Shown here in pieces: positions 18,514 through 27,668 of a DNA stretch of 64,000 nt (position 1 is the first letter of the stretch; each line of letters starts with the position of its first letter). This stretch comes from Neobacillus sp. WH10. Lineage in GTDB: Bacteria; Bacillota; Bacilli; Bacillales; Cytobacillaceae. The position numbers were made by a program, and so were the translations under genes. The DNA is taken from positions 186,001 to 250,000 of the forward strand of contig NZ_CP126110.1 of NCBI RefSeq assembly GCF_030123405.1. The letters are read 5' to 3'. The notes beneath the pieces were generated by a model. The model worked only from the letters and a program-made list of their open reading frames with translations. It was not told the origin of the DNA and ran no database searches.

Positions 18514-18654
18514 GTTTCTTTAAAAAAGAAATAACGTATTGACTCACTAAAACAACTTTTTCTATTATACTGTAAATAGACAATATACCTGAAATTTTGC
18601 CAGTATTCTTTTAAATTCTTTCTTAATACTTCTTTATATAGTGGGTGATAAAAG

Positions 18655-21600
18655 ATGTTTGAAAAGTTAAAGGAAACTGTTGAGAAATTTGACTTGCTAA
18701 ACTTACTGATAACGAATTCAGCATGCCAGATGATGCCTGTCAATGCAAATAAGTTACAGCGTTTTGAAGCAGTGGCTTTTTGCCTTTGTTCTTGTCTATA
18801 TGAAGACAACAAGCTCGTAATGTCCAAATCACGTATTAAGTCTATTTATAACAGTAATTTGTATGACCTCGAAAAAGTTGCAGTTTATGAAGATCCATTC
18901 GAACAAATGTTTACTGAGTCAATTACATTTTACGGTGGCACATATATTGTTTTCCCTGGTATAACGGAGACTGGAACGTTAATAATTAGGCAACTGTTAA
19001 AAGCAATTTTTCTTAGTGAAAGGAAATCCGAGTTTGGAGAATTTTACAAGGAGGCATATGATGTTGCCATCTTATTTTTATCTATTAGCAACGCTATGGC
19101 AGAAAAAGCGGGGTTGAATTATAGAGAAGAAAGCAAAGTAAAAAATGCTGATATAACAATCCCTCCGTTTGACATAGAAGAAAGATTATTTGATGCGGTT
19201 TCATTTGATAAGGAAGAGCTTGCTGAAATTTTAAGCAAAAACGGTGTCGATATTGGTGTGCTTGATGATTTTATAGTCAATTTTGGTGACGCAAATATTC
19301 ATGACTATACGAGTGACAATCATTTTTTGCATCATAAACCCTTTTTACGCTATGGAGACGAAATCATAGTCACCATGCCTTGCAACCTATTAGGTACGCT
19401 TAGGCATTCTATAATAAGCCTGGCAAATGAATTTGGATTTAGCAATGAATTGAACTTTAAGTTTCAAGAAACGCTGTGGAACACAACCATTAGATGCCTA
19501 AGTATGATGAACATAGAGACTAAGACACAGTCTCAGTTCGTATTGGAAAAGAGTGTTCCTGAATATAGAGAAGGACTTTTTTCAATAGATAGCGATAAAG
19601 TAATGTATGTTCAATTACATACAGATAACTTTGCAGATTATGATGCCAATGTAGTTTATGGCATGAAAGAAATGCTTAAAGGCGAATTTGAGAAAAGGGC
19701 TTTAGAACTGAAAAGTCATATACTGGAGGAACATAAAGGCATAAAAACCGTATTTTTTTTATTATTACTCCAGCCAGCAGGTCGAGCAATGGGGTTAGGG
19801 ATAAACCAACTTGCTGACGAAATACACCTGATGATGTCATTAAATGATTTAGAAGTTGTATCGTTAATGGAAGGTGGAGACCCATTACTTTTATATAAAT
19901 TTGCAAAAGCAAAAAAACGAGTGGAATCTAAAATCTACTCCTTGGGTTTTTTAGATACATACAGTTTATACAAATTTAATGATAAGAGTTTTTATTTTTC
20001 TGATGAAGAACAACCGACAATGTATTATTTTTCAGTAGGAGAAGGCAGAGAAGTTATAGAGGAAATGCATAGAATGGTGCGACCTCATGGTGTCCCTGTT
20101 CCAAATGGTAAGAAAATTATTGAAGTAGTCTCCATGCATAGTGACGAAACCATACCTATTTACTTGCCAGCAAGCCTCATTAAAAACAGGATTATGCTAC
20201 TTGTAGAGGGAGATACATGGAACATTTGGGTTACAAGTAAACAAATTCATCCGATTGCTTTTCAAATGGTGGATCTGGTTGCGTATTGGATTTGGCAATT
20301 CTCCCATGAGCTTAACCAAATTATTAGACATAAGGGCCTAATTGAAATAGAGATCAACTTAGACCAGTTAGAGAATTGGACACTGCATAATTTGGAAACG
20401 CACGATAAGGAATTAGAAAGCGATCCAATTTCCTATAGGATTTTAAGTAATGTTATTCAAATGAATATTAGCAACAGCTTCCAAAGGGAATTGGAAGGAC
20501 ATACGAATAAAGGGGAACGTGTTTTAGTAAAAAAAGTTTTACTGGCATTAGAGGAGTTAAACAAAAATCGCATTTTACCTTCTTTGAATAAGGTTATAGA
20601 AGATATAGCTCCTATTGGAGTAAAGAAGAAACTATTGGTTTTTAATCAAAATAATGTTTCGGTATTACTTGAACCAGGAAATTTTCCTCAGTTAAGATAT
20701 ATTGATTCAGCAGATGAAAACATGATTTTAGATGATATAGGTGAGTGGTTGAAAAACGAGAAAAAGATTAAAGTTGGAAAGATTACTAACCAAAAACAAG
20801 TAATAAATGAGGTGGTTGGATATCTCTTTTCTAAGATTGAAGCAAGCATCCAAAATTTAAAAGAGCCTGAGAATCTTCTTCAAACGATGATGTTATATTA
20901 TGAAACATTACTATATAAGCGGGAAGAACACAGGATAACAATTCCAACTACATTGCATTGCTTTTCGGATAAAGCAAGCATGGTAAATAAAATTAATGAC
21001 GATACAAGTAAGTTCAACAAGCCATCGGTCAGTCTTCGTTTTTTAATTGAATATGTTAGTGCTTGTCCACCGAGGAGTGGGAAAGAATATTTCAGTATGG
21101 AAGTTATGGATTATTTACTGGCACTATCTTCTCTCTTAATTGAGTGGGCGAATAATAGCGACTTAATTAATTATCAGTTAGCGGATTTGCAAATTTCTAT
21201 GCTCCCTTCAGGAAGGTTGGGAATAGCACATGAGAATAACTATTTCTCAGCCAGTTCTACTTATTTCAGGCAGTATTCCTCTCAGGTATTGAGTAATGCC
21301 ATCGATAATTATGAAAGTAACTGGAGGACAAATGGGGATGAAAAAGTCGAAACTGTAGATTTGGATATAGTGCATGCATTTGAAGAGGAGTTTGGGGTGG
21401 GATTCTACCCTTTCACCAACTTTATAACAAGTGTTGTAGATTTAGGCCGAGATTTACCTGATGAAGTTAAGAGTATGCCGTATGTCGAATTTGTTGAAGC
21501 TATTCAAAAGACGGAGTTAAGTAAGAAGGAAGTCGAGGATATTTTTTCTTTATTAAGTCTTAGAGGAAGAGAAAACTTTTTAAAAGCACCAAAGGGATTT

Positions 21601-22296
21601 AGGAAGGAGGATATGCTCCCTTGGAAATTCAACAGAGAATTATCGTATTTAAGAAGACCTTTTATCCTTCAAAACGATATGGTTTATTGGAGCAATAGAC
21701 ATTTATTCTACTGTGGACAGCATTTGATTGATTTGTGTGTTGGCGGAAGGTTAAAAGCAAAGAGTGAAAAAATGAAGAATCTGATAAGTAAATATCAAAA
21801 TATAAGAGGGGAGAAATTTAACAATATTGTAGAAGGGCTGTTTAGTTCCTATGATTTCTTGATTACCAGAGGACAAGTAAAGAAGTTTGGCGGTAAAAGA
21901 ATTGAAGGGGATAAAGGTGATTTAGGGGATATTGATGTCCTGGTGATTAATCCAAGAACTAAAAGTATTTTTCTTCTTGAATGTAAAGATTTATCGATAG
22001 CAAGAAATCCTTATGAGATACATCATGAATTAAATAATTTATTTGTTGGGACAGCAAAGAAGCCTTCCATTGTACAAAAGCATTCAAAAAGAACAATGTG
22101 GATTAAAGAAAACATTGATTTGGTCTTGGCGAACTTCAGTCTATCCACAAAAGGCAAGTGGATAGTAAAGCCTCTAATTGTTATTGATGAAGAAATGATA
22201 TCCCCTTATCTCTATAAAGAGAAGGAAGGTATGAGGGTAATATCGATAAATAAATTAAAGGAAGAATTAGACAGCGGAAAGTTTTTTCGAAAATGA
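18655..22296 (+). CDS. Large protein with C-terminal PD-(D/E)XK nuclease domain (1213 aa)
   Basis: No family is recognised for the first ~1050 residues, which are a mixed alpha/beta sequence without a visible Walker motif, helicase motif or signal peptide. The C-terminus has a restriction-endonuclease-like core: KFNNIVEGLFSSYDFLITRG (helix and strand), then GDLGDIDVLVINP (D1092, D1094) and IFLLECKDLS (E1109, K1111), the D...ExK pattern seen in Mrr/NERD-type nucleases. It lies in Tn7-like cargo and is the first of three tightly packed genes (18655-23148). Inference: a defence effector in which the long N-terminal part senses or regulates. Start ATG 18655 has only a weak GGGTGAT RBS. The gene is intact. 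Confidence 0.8.
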   Translation: MFEKLKETVEKFDLLNLLITNSACQMMPVNANKLQRFEAVAFCLCSCLYEDNKLVMSKSRIKSIYNSNLYDLEKVAVYEDPFEQMFTESITFYGGTYIVFPGITETGTLIIRQLLKAIFLSERKSEFGEFYKEAYDVAILFLSISNAMAEKAGLNYREESKVKNADITIPPFDIEERLFDAVSFDKEELAEILSKNGVDIGVLDDFIVNFGDANIHDYTSDNHFLHHKPFLRYGDEIIVTMPCNLLGTLRHSIISLANEFGFSNELNFKFQETLWNTTIRCLSMMNIETKTQSQFVLEKSVPEYREGLFSIDSDKVMYVQLHTDNFADYDANVVYGMKEMLKGEFEKRALELKSHILEEHKGIKTVFFLLLLQPAGRAMGLGINQLADEIHLMMSLNDLEVVSLMEGGDPLLLYKFAKAKKRVESKIYSLGFLDTYSLYKFNDKSFYFSDEEQPTMYYFSVGEGREVIEEMHRMVRPHGVPVPNGKKIIEVVSMHSDETIPIYLPASLIKNRIMLLVEGDTWNIWVTSKQIHPIAFQMVDLVAYWIWQFSHELNQIIRHKGLIEIEINLDQLENWTLHNLETHDKELESDPISYRILSNVIQMNISNSFQRELEGHTNKGERVLVKKVLLALEELNKNRILPSLNKVIEDIAPIGVKKKLLVFNQNNVSVLLEPGNFPQLRYIDSADENMILDDIGEWLKNEKKIKVGKITNQKQVINEVVGYLFSKIEASIQNLKEPENLLQTMMLYYETLLYKREEHRITIPTTLHCFSDKASMVNKINDDTSKFNKPSVSLRFLIEYVSACPPRSGKEYFSMEVMDYLLALSSLLIEWANNSDLINYQLADLQISMLPSGRLGIAHENNYFSASSTYFRQYSSQVLSNAIDNYESNWRTNGDEKVETVDLDIVHAFEEEFGVGFYPFTNFITSVVDLGRDLPDEVKSMPYVEFVEAIQKTELSKKEVEDIFSLLSLRGRENFLKAPKGFRKEDMLPWKFNRELSYLRRPFILQNDMVYWSNRHLFYCGQHLIDLCVGGRLKAKSEKMKNLISKYQNIRGEKFNNIVEGLFSSYDFLITRGQVKKFGGKRIEGDKGDLGDIDVLVINPRTKSIFLLECKDLSIARNPYEIHHELNNLFVGTAKKPSIVQKHSKRTMWIKENIDLVLANFSLSTKGKWIVKPLIVIDEEMISPYLYKEKEGMRVISINKLKEELDSGKFFRK

Positions 22297-22312
22297 TTAG
22301 GAAGTGAGTCCG

Positions 22313-22558
22313 ATGCTTTCACTCGAAGAATATATTTCTAAAAGAAAAAGAGAAGACAAAGTGAATGAATTTGATATTGAAGGGCGTGCGGATAATTTAA
22401 GGATATGTGTAAATTACGTTTTTGAATATTTTAACCAGTATTTAGACATTGAGAAACTTGAACAGAAAACTTTTCTTAATGACGAAAGGATGGAAAAATT
22501 TAAAAAGCAGGTAGATATGTACGGTACAGAGGTTCAAGAATGGCTGGTTACTATATAG
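22313..22558 (+). CDS. Small helical protein coupled to the nuclease gene (81 aa)
   Basis: Not recognised. An 81-aa, charged, mostly helical protein (LSLEEYISKRKREDKVNEF; ends QVDMYGTEVQEWLVTI), with no membrane segment. ATG 22313 is preferred over GTG 22304 because AGGAAG lies 8 nt upstream. It follows the 1213-aa gene by 16 bp and overlaps the next gene by 19 bp, so the three are probably made together. It could be an adaptor or regulator of the nuclease (inference from position only). Confidence 0.65.
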   Translation: MLSLEEYISKRKREDKVNEFDIEGRADNLRICVNYVFEYFNQYLDIEKLEQKTFLNDERMEKFKKQVDMYGTEVQEWLVTI

Positions 22559-23148
22559 ATGAATATGAAAAGCAAATCCACCGTTCAATAATCAGTCTTT
22601 TGAAGAAAAATGACCTTTTTCTACTGTATAATACCGAAGCTGAGTTCCGAAGTTGTTCTTATGATTGCTATGCTCAATTGATAAAAAAGAATCCATTTTT
22701 AAAAGACCAGACAGAGATGTTATTTCTTTTCATCAAAGACTATCACGGTATAGAAAGTCAAAAAAGCATTCATACTCCACCTGTAAATTTGACAGAAGAA
22801 ATAAATGAGTGGTTAGAGAAAACATGGTCTAAATATAAAGTGAATATTTGGGCGTTCGCTTCAAGTAATATAGAGCTATTTAGCGACGATGATTCTTTGT
22901 GGCCAGCTAAGCATAAAATAAAGGGTAAGGATAAGTGGCAACCTTACATCTATGATTACAAACAAAAAACAAATCTTTTCAACCTCAATACGCTATACCC
23001 AAGAATTTCGAAAAAGCCATTTATTAAAGGGAAAAAACAGTATCTTGAAGTTATCATGATGTATATTTGGTTACATGACATATGCGGTGATGAAGATAAC
23101 TATTGGCAAGAGTATTCTGGGAAGGTATTTGAGCATGAAGGGTATTAA
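22540..23148 (+). CDS. Third gene of the nuclease operon (202 aa)
   Basis: Not recognised. A 202-aa soluble protein rich in aromatic residues (DKWQPYIYDYKQKTNLFNL), with a conserved-looking core TWSKYKVNIWAFASSNIELF. No catalytic motif or transmembrane segment is visible. ATG 22540 lies inside the preceding gene with GAGG 7 nt upstream, which is translational coupling. It completes the three-gene unit headed by the PD-(D/E)XK protein. Its role is unknown. Confidence 0.65.
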   Translation: MAGYYIDEYEKQIHRSIISLLKKNDLFLLYNTEAEFRSCSYDCYAQLIKKNPFLKDQTEMLFLFIKDYHGIESQKSIHTPPVNLTEEINEWLEKTWSKYKVNIWAFASSNIELFSDDDSLWPAKHKIKGKDKWQPYIYDYKQKTNLFNLNTLYPRISKKPFIKGKKQYLEVIMMYIWLHDICGDEDNYWQEYSGKVFEHEGY

Positions 23149-23227
23149 TTCCTTTGCTGATGAAATGAAACTATGGGAGGTAATAACATATTGGCTTGAA
23201 ATATATAGAACAATATAGTGTTTTAAC

Positions 23228-23264
23228 AAGATCTTCATTTTTTGATAAATGGGGATCTTTTTTA
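23228..23264 (+). terminator. Terminator between the two nuclease operons
   Basis: AAGATC..CATTT pairs with AAATG..GATCTT (23228-23233 / 23254-23259), followed by TTTTTT. It closes the 1213-aa operon. Confidence 0.7.
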
Positions 23265-23293
23265 TTGACAGAATTTTAATACAGTTGTATATT
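23265..23293 (+). promoter_or_regulatory. Strong SigA promoter of the PUA/EVE-nuclease operon
   Basis: Consensus TTGACA (23265-23270), a 17-bp spacer and TATATT (23288-23293). This is the best promoter in element A. Confidence 0.8.
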
Positions 23294-23315
23294 CTACTTA
23301 GAAGCAACTAAGTAG
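23294..23315 (+). promoter_or_regulatory. Palindromic operator over the start site
   Basis: Perfect inverted repeat CTACTTAG-N6-CTAAGTAG directly after the -10 box. It would cover the transcription start, so a repressor bound here would block the operon. No matching regulator gene is identified nearby, apart from the broken xre at 18154. Confidence 0.65.
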
Positions 23316-23343
23316 ATATTTAGTTGAAAGAGGAGGGCTTAGC

Positions 23344-23961
23344 GTGAGGGTTTTTATGTTACGCAGTAAACCACATAACATCGACCGTATCGATCACTTT
23401 CTAAAGGAAAATGAAATTGCAATCGGTTGGAGTGAAACAGGGGATTTAACTGGTGCAACAAAAGAAGATATCCGAAGTATTTTAGCGGATTTGGGTTATG
23501 AAGGTCAGTCACTATTAACAAATTTAGGTTTGGTAAATTCCTTTATTAACACCATGAAGGAAGGAGATATCGTTTTAATCAGGGAAGGTGATAGAGTCCA
23601 CATCGGTAAGGTCGGAAGTTATAAGTGGAAGAAAGAATACAAAGAGAAATTCATGACCCATACTCGACCTACGCAGTGGTTAGCACACGTTCCGTTTAAT
23701 GATCTGAACGCTCAAATTCAGTCATTATTGAAGAACATAAGAACGATTTGCAAGTTCAAAGGGGATTTTGAACAATCTGGATTAGGTAGCTACTTATCAA
23801 AAGAGGATTCGGATAAAAAAGAGGCAAAGGATACAAGCGGGGACACCGATTCCCTTTTAAATAATGCTATCGATGTATTGAAGCAACTGATGAATAATGC
23901 TGAAGATGAAGCAGTGAGATTAGAGGCAGCAAAAGAGTTACTGAAACATCTAAATAAGTAA
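23344..23961 (+). CDS. PUA/EVE-like reader protein (205 aa)
   Basis: The N-terminal ~125 residues resemble the PUA-like domain found at the front of modification-dependent restriction enzymes: MLRSKPHNIDRIDHFLKEN, IAIGWSETGDLTG, then MKEGDIVLIREGDRVHIGKV. Such domains bind modified or flipped bases. The C-terminal third is a charged linker and a helical tail (LLNNAIDVLKQLMNNAEDEA). Unlike the fused enzymes it has no nuclease domain of its own; a PD-(D/E)XK protein is encoded two genes downstream. GTG start with RBS GAGGAGG. First gene of a three-gene operon behind a strong promoter and palindrome. Confidence 0.7.
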   Translation: MRVFMLRSKPHNIDRIDHFLKENEIAIGWSETGDLTGATKEDIRSILADLGYEGQSLLTNLGLVNSFINTMKEGDIVLIREGDRVHIGKVGSYKWKKEYKEKFMTHTRPTQWLAHVPFNDLNAQIQSLLKNIRTICKFKGDFEQSGLGSYLSKEDSDKKEAKDTSGDTDSLLNNAIDVLKQLMNNAEDEAVRLEAAKELLKHLNK

Positions 23962-24020
23962 GTATTCGCATGTCAACCGTTTGTGTTTAGAGAAACCATT
24001 TTGGAGTGAGGAGAAAAAGT

Positions 24021-24449
24021 ATGCCAAATTATTGGGCAATGAAAACATTTAAAGATTGGGCAAACGCATTTCAAAACAATAGTGAAATTGGAATTGATGA
24101 ACAGGGTGTAGACCAGGATTATACTACTTATGACATTCAAAACCTTCCGTCAGTTTTAAGTAACCCAAGATTGATTAGACGGTTTGATCAATTCTGCAAA
24201 TGGGCGAAAATAGGGGACTACGTAATTGTTGGTGTTGGGCAAACGACACAATTCAATATGCAGATTATCGGAAGAATTACTGGTGGTTATGAGTTTGATA
24301 GCCAGCACAACTTATACAGGCACTTTCGATCAATAGAAATAATGAAAATCTTCAATGATCCTATTCCTGTTGAGAAATGGGGTCAAATGCAAAGGGTTGA
24401 ACTGGTCGATGCTAACGATTTTATTGATACCCTGGTAAAAAGCATCTGA
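24021..24449 (+). CDS. Second PUA/EVE-like small protein (142 aa)
   Basis: 142-aa protein whose core, FCKWAKIGDYVIVGVGQTTQ and IIGRITGGYEF followed by YRHFRSIEIM, fits the EVE/PUA-like pattern (G-D-Y-V-I then IGRI then H-x-R). The family matches by pattern only. ATG 24021 is chosen over the upstream in-frame start at 24006 because GAGGAG lies just before it. It lies 59 bp after the first reader and 73 bp before the nuclease gene, in the same operon. Inferred to be a second modified-base or nucleotide sensor. Confidence 0.65.
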   Translation: MPNYWAMKTFKDWANAFQNNSEIGIDEQGVDQDYTTYDIQNLPSVLSNPRLIRRFDQFCKWAKIGDYVIVGVGQTTQFNMQIIGRITGGYEFDSQHNLYRHFRSIEIMKIFNDPIPVEKWGQMQRVELVDANDFIDTLVKSI

Positions 24450-24522
24450 ATAAAGGAATAGTCCCAAAAAACAAAAATGGAAAAACTATTAAGGAAAAGA
24501 CTGGTTAAAGAGGAGAAATCGT

Positions 24523-25254
24523 ATGGATAAGGTGACTTTTGATGCTGAATTCATAAAGTTTATTAAAGCGGTCAAAAGTGAATTTGATATCAATTTTCAA
24601 AAAAAACTTAATGGAATTATTGGAAATTCAATGATAAGAGGAAATAATCCTTCTCTCTCACACATAGTCGAAGATAAGTTTGCAGAGTTTTTATTTACTT
24701 TCTACTCAAATAAGAATTATTTGTACTTAATAGACGTAAATCTTTCAACATGTTTTAATGGTGAGGGTAAATCCATAAGACCAGATATAGTTGTTTTAGA
24801 AAGAGAAAGCAATGAAATAAAGGCTATTTTCGAGTTGAAAATTGACGATGCAAGAGCTGAAGATGATTGGGTAGCCATGTCTCAGGGGAGATTAGATCGT
24901 TTAAAGAAAATAAGTAATAAAAGTGAATTGGGAGAAAAGGGTAACTACATTCATTATAATACAATTAAGGTAAACGATATTGGTGAACCGATAAAAACTC
25001 CCTCTGGGAAATACAGCACTCAAAGACACTCAGTGAGATGTTCACCAGATGCAAAAAGTGCTTGTATTACTATGTGTGAAGAAAATAGCAGAAAGATAAA
25101 AGATACAAAAATACTTAGAACATCTGGAGATTATGCTATGTATCTTTCTGAGAAGCATTTCAACAATCAAAACCATTCAAAGGAATGTATATTGAGTGAT
25201 GAAAATTTAAAAGCTAATGAACTCTATGAATTACTCTTAAAAATGAATTTGTAA
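24523..25254 (+). CDS. PD-(D/E)XK nuclease-like protein (243 aa)
   Basis: Compact restriction-endonuclease-fold candidate. E50 sits in a helix (HIVEDKFAEFLF), D88 in SIRPDIVVLERE and E104-x-K106 in KAIFELKIDDA, the complete E...D...ExK set. Residues after 125 do not match a family I know. RBS AGAGGAG precedes ATG 24523. It is the last gene of the operon with two PUA/EVE-like proteins. Together these look like a modification-sensing restriction system split over three polypeptides (inference). Confidence 0.72.
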   Translation: MDKVTFDAEFIKFIKAVKSEFDINFQKKLNGIIGNSMIRGNNPSLSHIVEDKFAEFLFTFYSNKNYLYLIDVNLSTCFNGEGKSIRPDIVVLERESNEIKAIFELKIDDARAEDDWVAMSQGRLDRLKKISNKSELGEKGNYIHYNTIKVNDIGEPIKTPSGKYSTQRHSVRCSPDAKSACITMCEENSRKIKDTKILRTSGDYAMYLSEKHFNNQNHSKECILSDENLKANELYELLLKMNL

Positions 25255-25544
25255 TTGTCACCTTATCGAAAAACATATTTTTTACTATATGTTTTATCTT
25301 GTGATTAATGAATATATCAGCCAAAAGAGAAAAGGAATGGGGTAACTTAAATATCTATCTTCTACATCCTTGAAACTTTTTTCTATTGTGTCTCTTCGCA
25401 TTTTAGTTCTTCCCCATGTAATTCAAGTTCGTACCTGCTGTAATTAAGTTGGTATCGAATCAGAGGGAAAGCGGGAGATAACTATGTAGGTTTTGTAAAT
25501 TCCAGAAGAATCGGGAGAGTACCGTTGGTACGCATCTCGGTTCT

Positions 25545-25640
25545 TTTTTTGTTAATTAAACGTTTGATTGAAAGTGGGCAAAGCCCAATATACCAACGAT
25601 TTGAAGCGAGAGAGAATAGCGGAAGAAGCTATGGGAGCCA
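25545..25640 (+). repeat. Dispersed intergenic repeat, copy 1
   Basis: Core AAACGTTTGATT...GTGGGCAAAGCCC followed by ATACCAACGATTTGAAG. Related copies occur near 54170-54230 and 56150-56255, outside the transposons. Confidence 0.55.
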
Positions 25641-25830
25641 AATTAGAATCTGATCCAGCCAGAGCAAAAGCCCGAAGAGAAGCCCGAAAAAATGCCCGAA
25701 TGCCCCTTCTTTTCCCTTGATCTTTACCTTAACTGCGGAAGAACTTAGTTTCATTTTCACCCCTGTTTTTGTCCTGACCTTCTTTGACGTAATGCCCGAA
25801 AAGGGTTTTTTTAGGGAAGAACTTATTTTC

Positions 25831-25910
25831 AGATGAAAAAGCTGTTAAGTGACAATAAAATTGTTTAATTTACAATAAAGTCGTTTAAAAAATAATAAAG
25901 TTGTTTAAAA
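25831..25910 (+). repeat. Four 20-bp-phased repeats, possible cryptic transposon end
   Basis: Units with core ACAATAAAGTCGTTTAA start at 25852, 25872 and 25892. A degenerate fourth (AAAAGCTGTTAAG) is in phase at about 25832. The strict 20-bp period and unit number mirror the TnsB sites of the Tn7R-like end at 8928, but the sequence differs. Confidence 0.55.
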
Positions 25911-26090
25911 ATCGTCAGTCATGCTATTCAACAAACGGGCCAGATTGTTGAGTATCAAGGGTGGAGCACCGTATCATAAATAAATGAGGTTCTTCGAATA
26001 TGGAATGGGCCTATTTGGAGACCATGCTAAAAGAAGATTACTATTAAAAGAAATTTTTTAGGAAACTAAAGTAGAAGCTAAATTTTGCTG

Positions 26091-26130
26091 AAACAAACCT
26101 TGACATAATTGTGTTAAGGTTTGTTTTTTT
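26091..26130 (+). terminator. Intrinsic terminator
   Basis: Stem AAACAAACCTT / AAGGTTTGTTT (26091-26101, 26116-26126) followed by T residues; no intact gene lies directly upstream. Confidence 0.7.
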
Positions 26131-26394
26131 AGGGGACCCATGTTGCAAAAACAGATACGAAAGACTCTTAAACTTTGCGAGACTACACAAAATGTCTGTG
26201 GCATATAATCGAACCAAAGTCAGTACAATGGAATAGTTCAAAATAACCTAACAGTGAATGATAAATTTAGAGGAAAATGAGGAATGGAGTTACTGTCCCC
26301 AAATTATTTTACTTGGAGGTACCAATAGAATCACTAAAAAACAAGCGTAAAATAGATGTTGGAAGAGCATAAAAAAGTTTAAGGAGATGTTCAA

Positions 26395-27234
26395 ATGGTT
26401 AACAAGAAAAGAAATAATCCAAACCTCCATTTGATTATTTTTGTTATTCTTGTACTGCTAAGCGGCTGGATCGGTGTATTACTTGATTCTATTTTGAAAG
26501 AACAACCAGAAGGTAATTCTTTAGGTATGGGACTTTGGCTAGTGTTACCTCTTCTAACAGCCATTATACTTAGAATCATTCGTCGCGATTGGAAGGACAT
26601 GGGGATTAACCCTAATTTCAAAGGTAATATAAAGTGGTATCTTGTTGCATTTGCAATTTATCCTTTCGTTACCATTGTAATTGTTGTGCTCGCATTACTT
26701 TTAGGAGTCACGAACCTAGATAATTTTGAAATATCTTCGTTTTTTTCACTTTTAATTATATCGGTTGCAGGGAATTTTATTAAGAACATATTTGAGGAGT
26801 TTTCATGGCGAGGATACCTAACACCAAAACTTATTGAGTTAAAGGTCAATGACTGGCTGCTCTACCTTATTTCTGGGCTTGTTTGGGCATTGTGGCATGC
26901 TGCGTATTATATGGTGTTTCTTCCAAACGATTATTTTGAATCCATTTCAAGGTTGGGTATGCTATTGTCGGGCTGTGTGCTTATGGTGTGCTGGACGATT
27001 ATGTATGTTGAAATATTCAGGCTCACGAAGTCTGTTTGGCCATGTGTGTTGATGCATGCAATTGAAGATGCATTTCCTACTGTTTTGGTAACAATCAGTG
27101 GCGTTATTACATTTACTAAGAACGGTGACTTTTGGTTGAATCCTGTCAGCGGAGTGGCTGCAACCATATTATTTCTCGGAATTGGACTGTTTCTTAGGTC
27201 AATAAGAATAAAAAAAGAGCACTTGGACGTTTAA
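26395..27234 (+). CDS. CPBP-family intramembrane metalloprotease
   Basis: 279-aa polytopic membrane protein with about seven or eight helices. It contains the three CPBP/CAAX-protease motifs: EEFSWRGYL (EE...R, near 141), WALWHAAYY (H near 167) and HAIEDAFP (H near 222). Family members include CAAX prenyl proteases and bacteriocin self-immunity proteins. RBS AAGGAG lies 8 nt before ATG 26395. It is a single-gene unit in element A cargo. An immunity or membrane-quality role is possible, but the neighbours give no clue. Confidence 0.85.
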   Translation: MVNKKRNNPNLHLIIFVILVLLSGWIGVLLDSILKEQPEGNSLGMGLWLVLPLLTAIILRIIRRDWKDMGINPNFKGNIKWYLVAFAIYPFVTIVIVVLALLLGVTNLDNFEISSFFSLLIISVAGNFIKNIFEEFSWRGYLTPKLIELKVNDWLLYLISGLVWALWHAAYYMVFLPNDYFESISRLGMLLSGCVLMVCWTIMYVEIFRLTKSVWPCVLMHAIEDAFPTVLVTISGVITFTKNGDFWLNPVSGVAATILFLGIGLFLRSIRIKKEHLDV

Positions 27235-27656
27235 AAGGAGTGCAGGGAACCGTACCACAAGTAAGGTAATTCAATCTTCAACAATCGGGTGCTTTTCTTT
27301 AGTAAGAAGGCGTCTTTTTGATATTCCCCTACACATTAAGGGATTAGGTATTTTTTAGGTAAAAAAAGATTGTGAAGATTTTCACTTAAACTAAATGGGT
27401 GCGATACTTTAATAACGAAGGTCGCTTTTTTCTTCTTCAAGTAACTGGCAGGTTACTTGAAGAAGGAATCCATTCAAATTATGTTGAAATGAGTGATGAA
27501 TTGACTTAATACAGGCTATTAGTTTTGAATTAAAAGTCCATTCCATTTTATCTGTTGGATAAGGCATTTGTCCTTTAAATTCTAAAATTCAAGACAAATA
27601 CCCAAGAACTTTTACCCAAACATGCATATGCTCTAATGTAAAATGAAATAAGGAGG
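27235..27656 (+). other. Intergenic stretch rich in GGGTGC-type repeats
   Basis: No gene seen. Holds repeats near 27275-27293 (TTCAACAATCGGGTGC), 27389-27412 (TTAAACTAAATGGGTGC) and a hairpin CTTCAAGTAACT / AGGTTACTTGAAG (27437-27464). Confidence 0.55.
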
Positions 27657-27668
27657 ATGACTGCTTGT

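Larger units (their letters stand above)
17947..18654 (+). other. Gene-poor junction between tns genes and cargo
   Basis: Contains a frameshifted xre gene (18154-18356) and a terminator (18483-18513). No intact gene is evident in the rest. A short open stretch ending at 18469 (ANIKSQFAKEITDFIKENEI) may be another gene tail. Nothing recognisable lies in 17947-18150. Confidence 0.5.
25255..26394 (+). other. 1.1-kb non-coding region in cargo
   Basis: No credible gene. It contains a copy of a dispersed intergenic repeat (about 25545-25640), a 20-bp-phased repeat array (25831-25910), a TTCAACAAACGGG-type repeat (25925-25951) and a terminator (26091-26130). It looks like a scar of several insertions and deletions. 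Confidence 0.6.
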
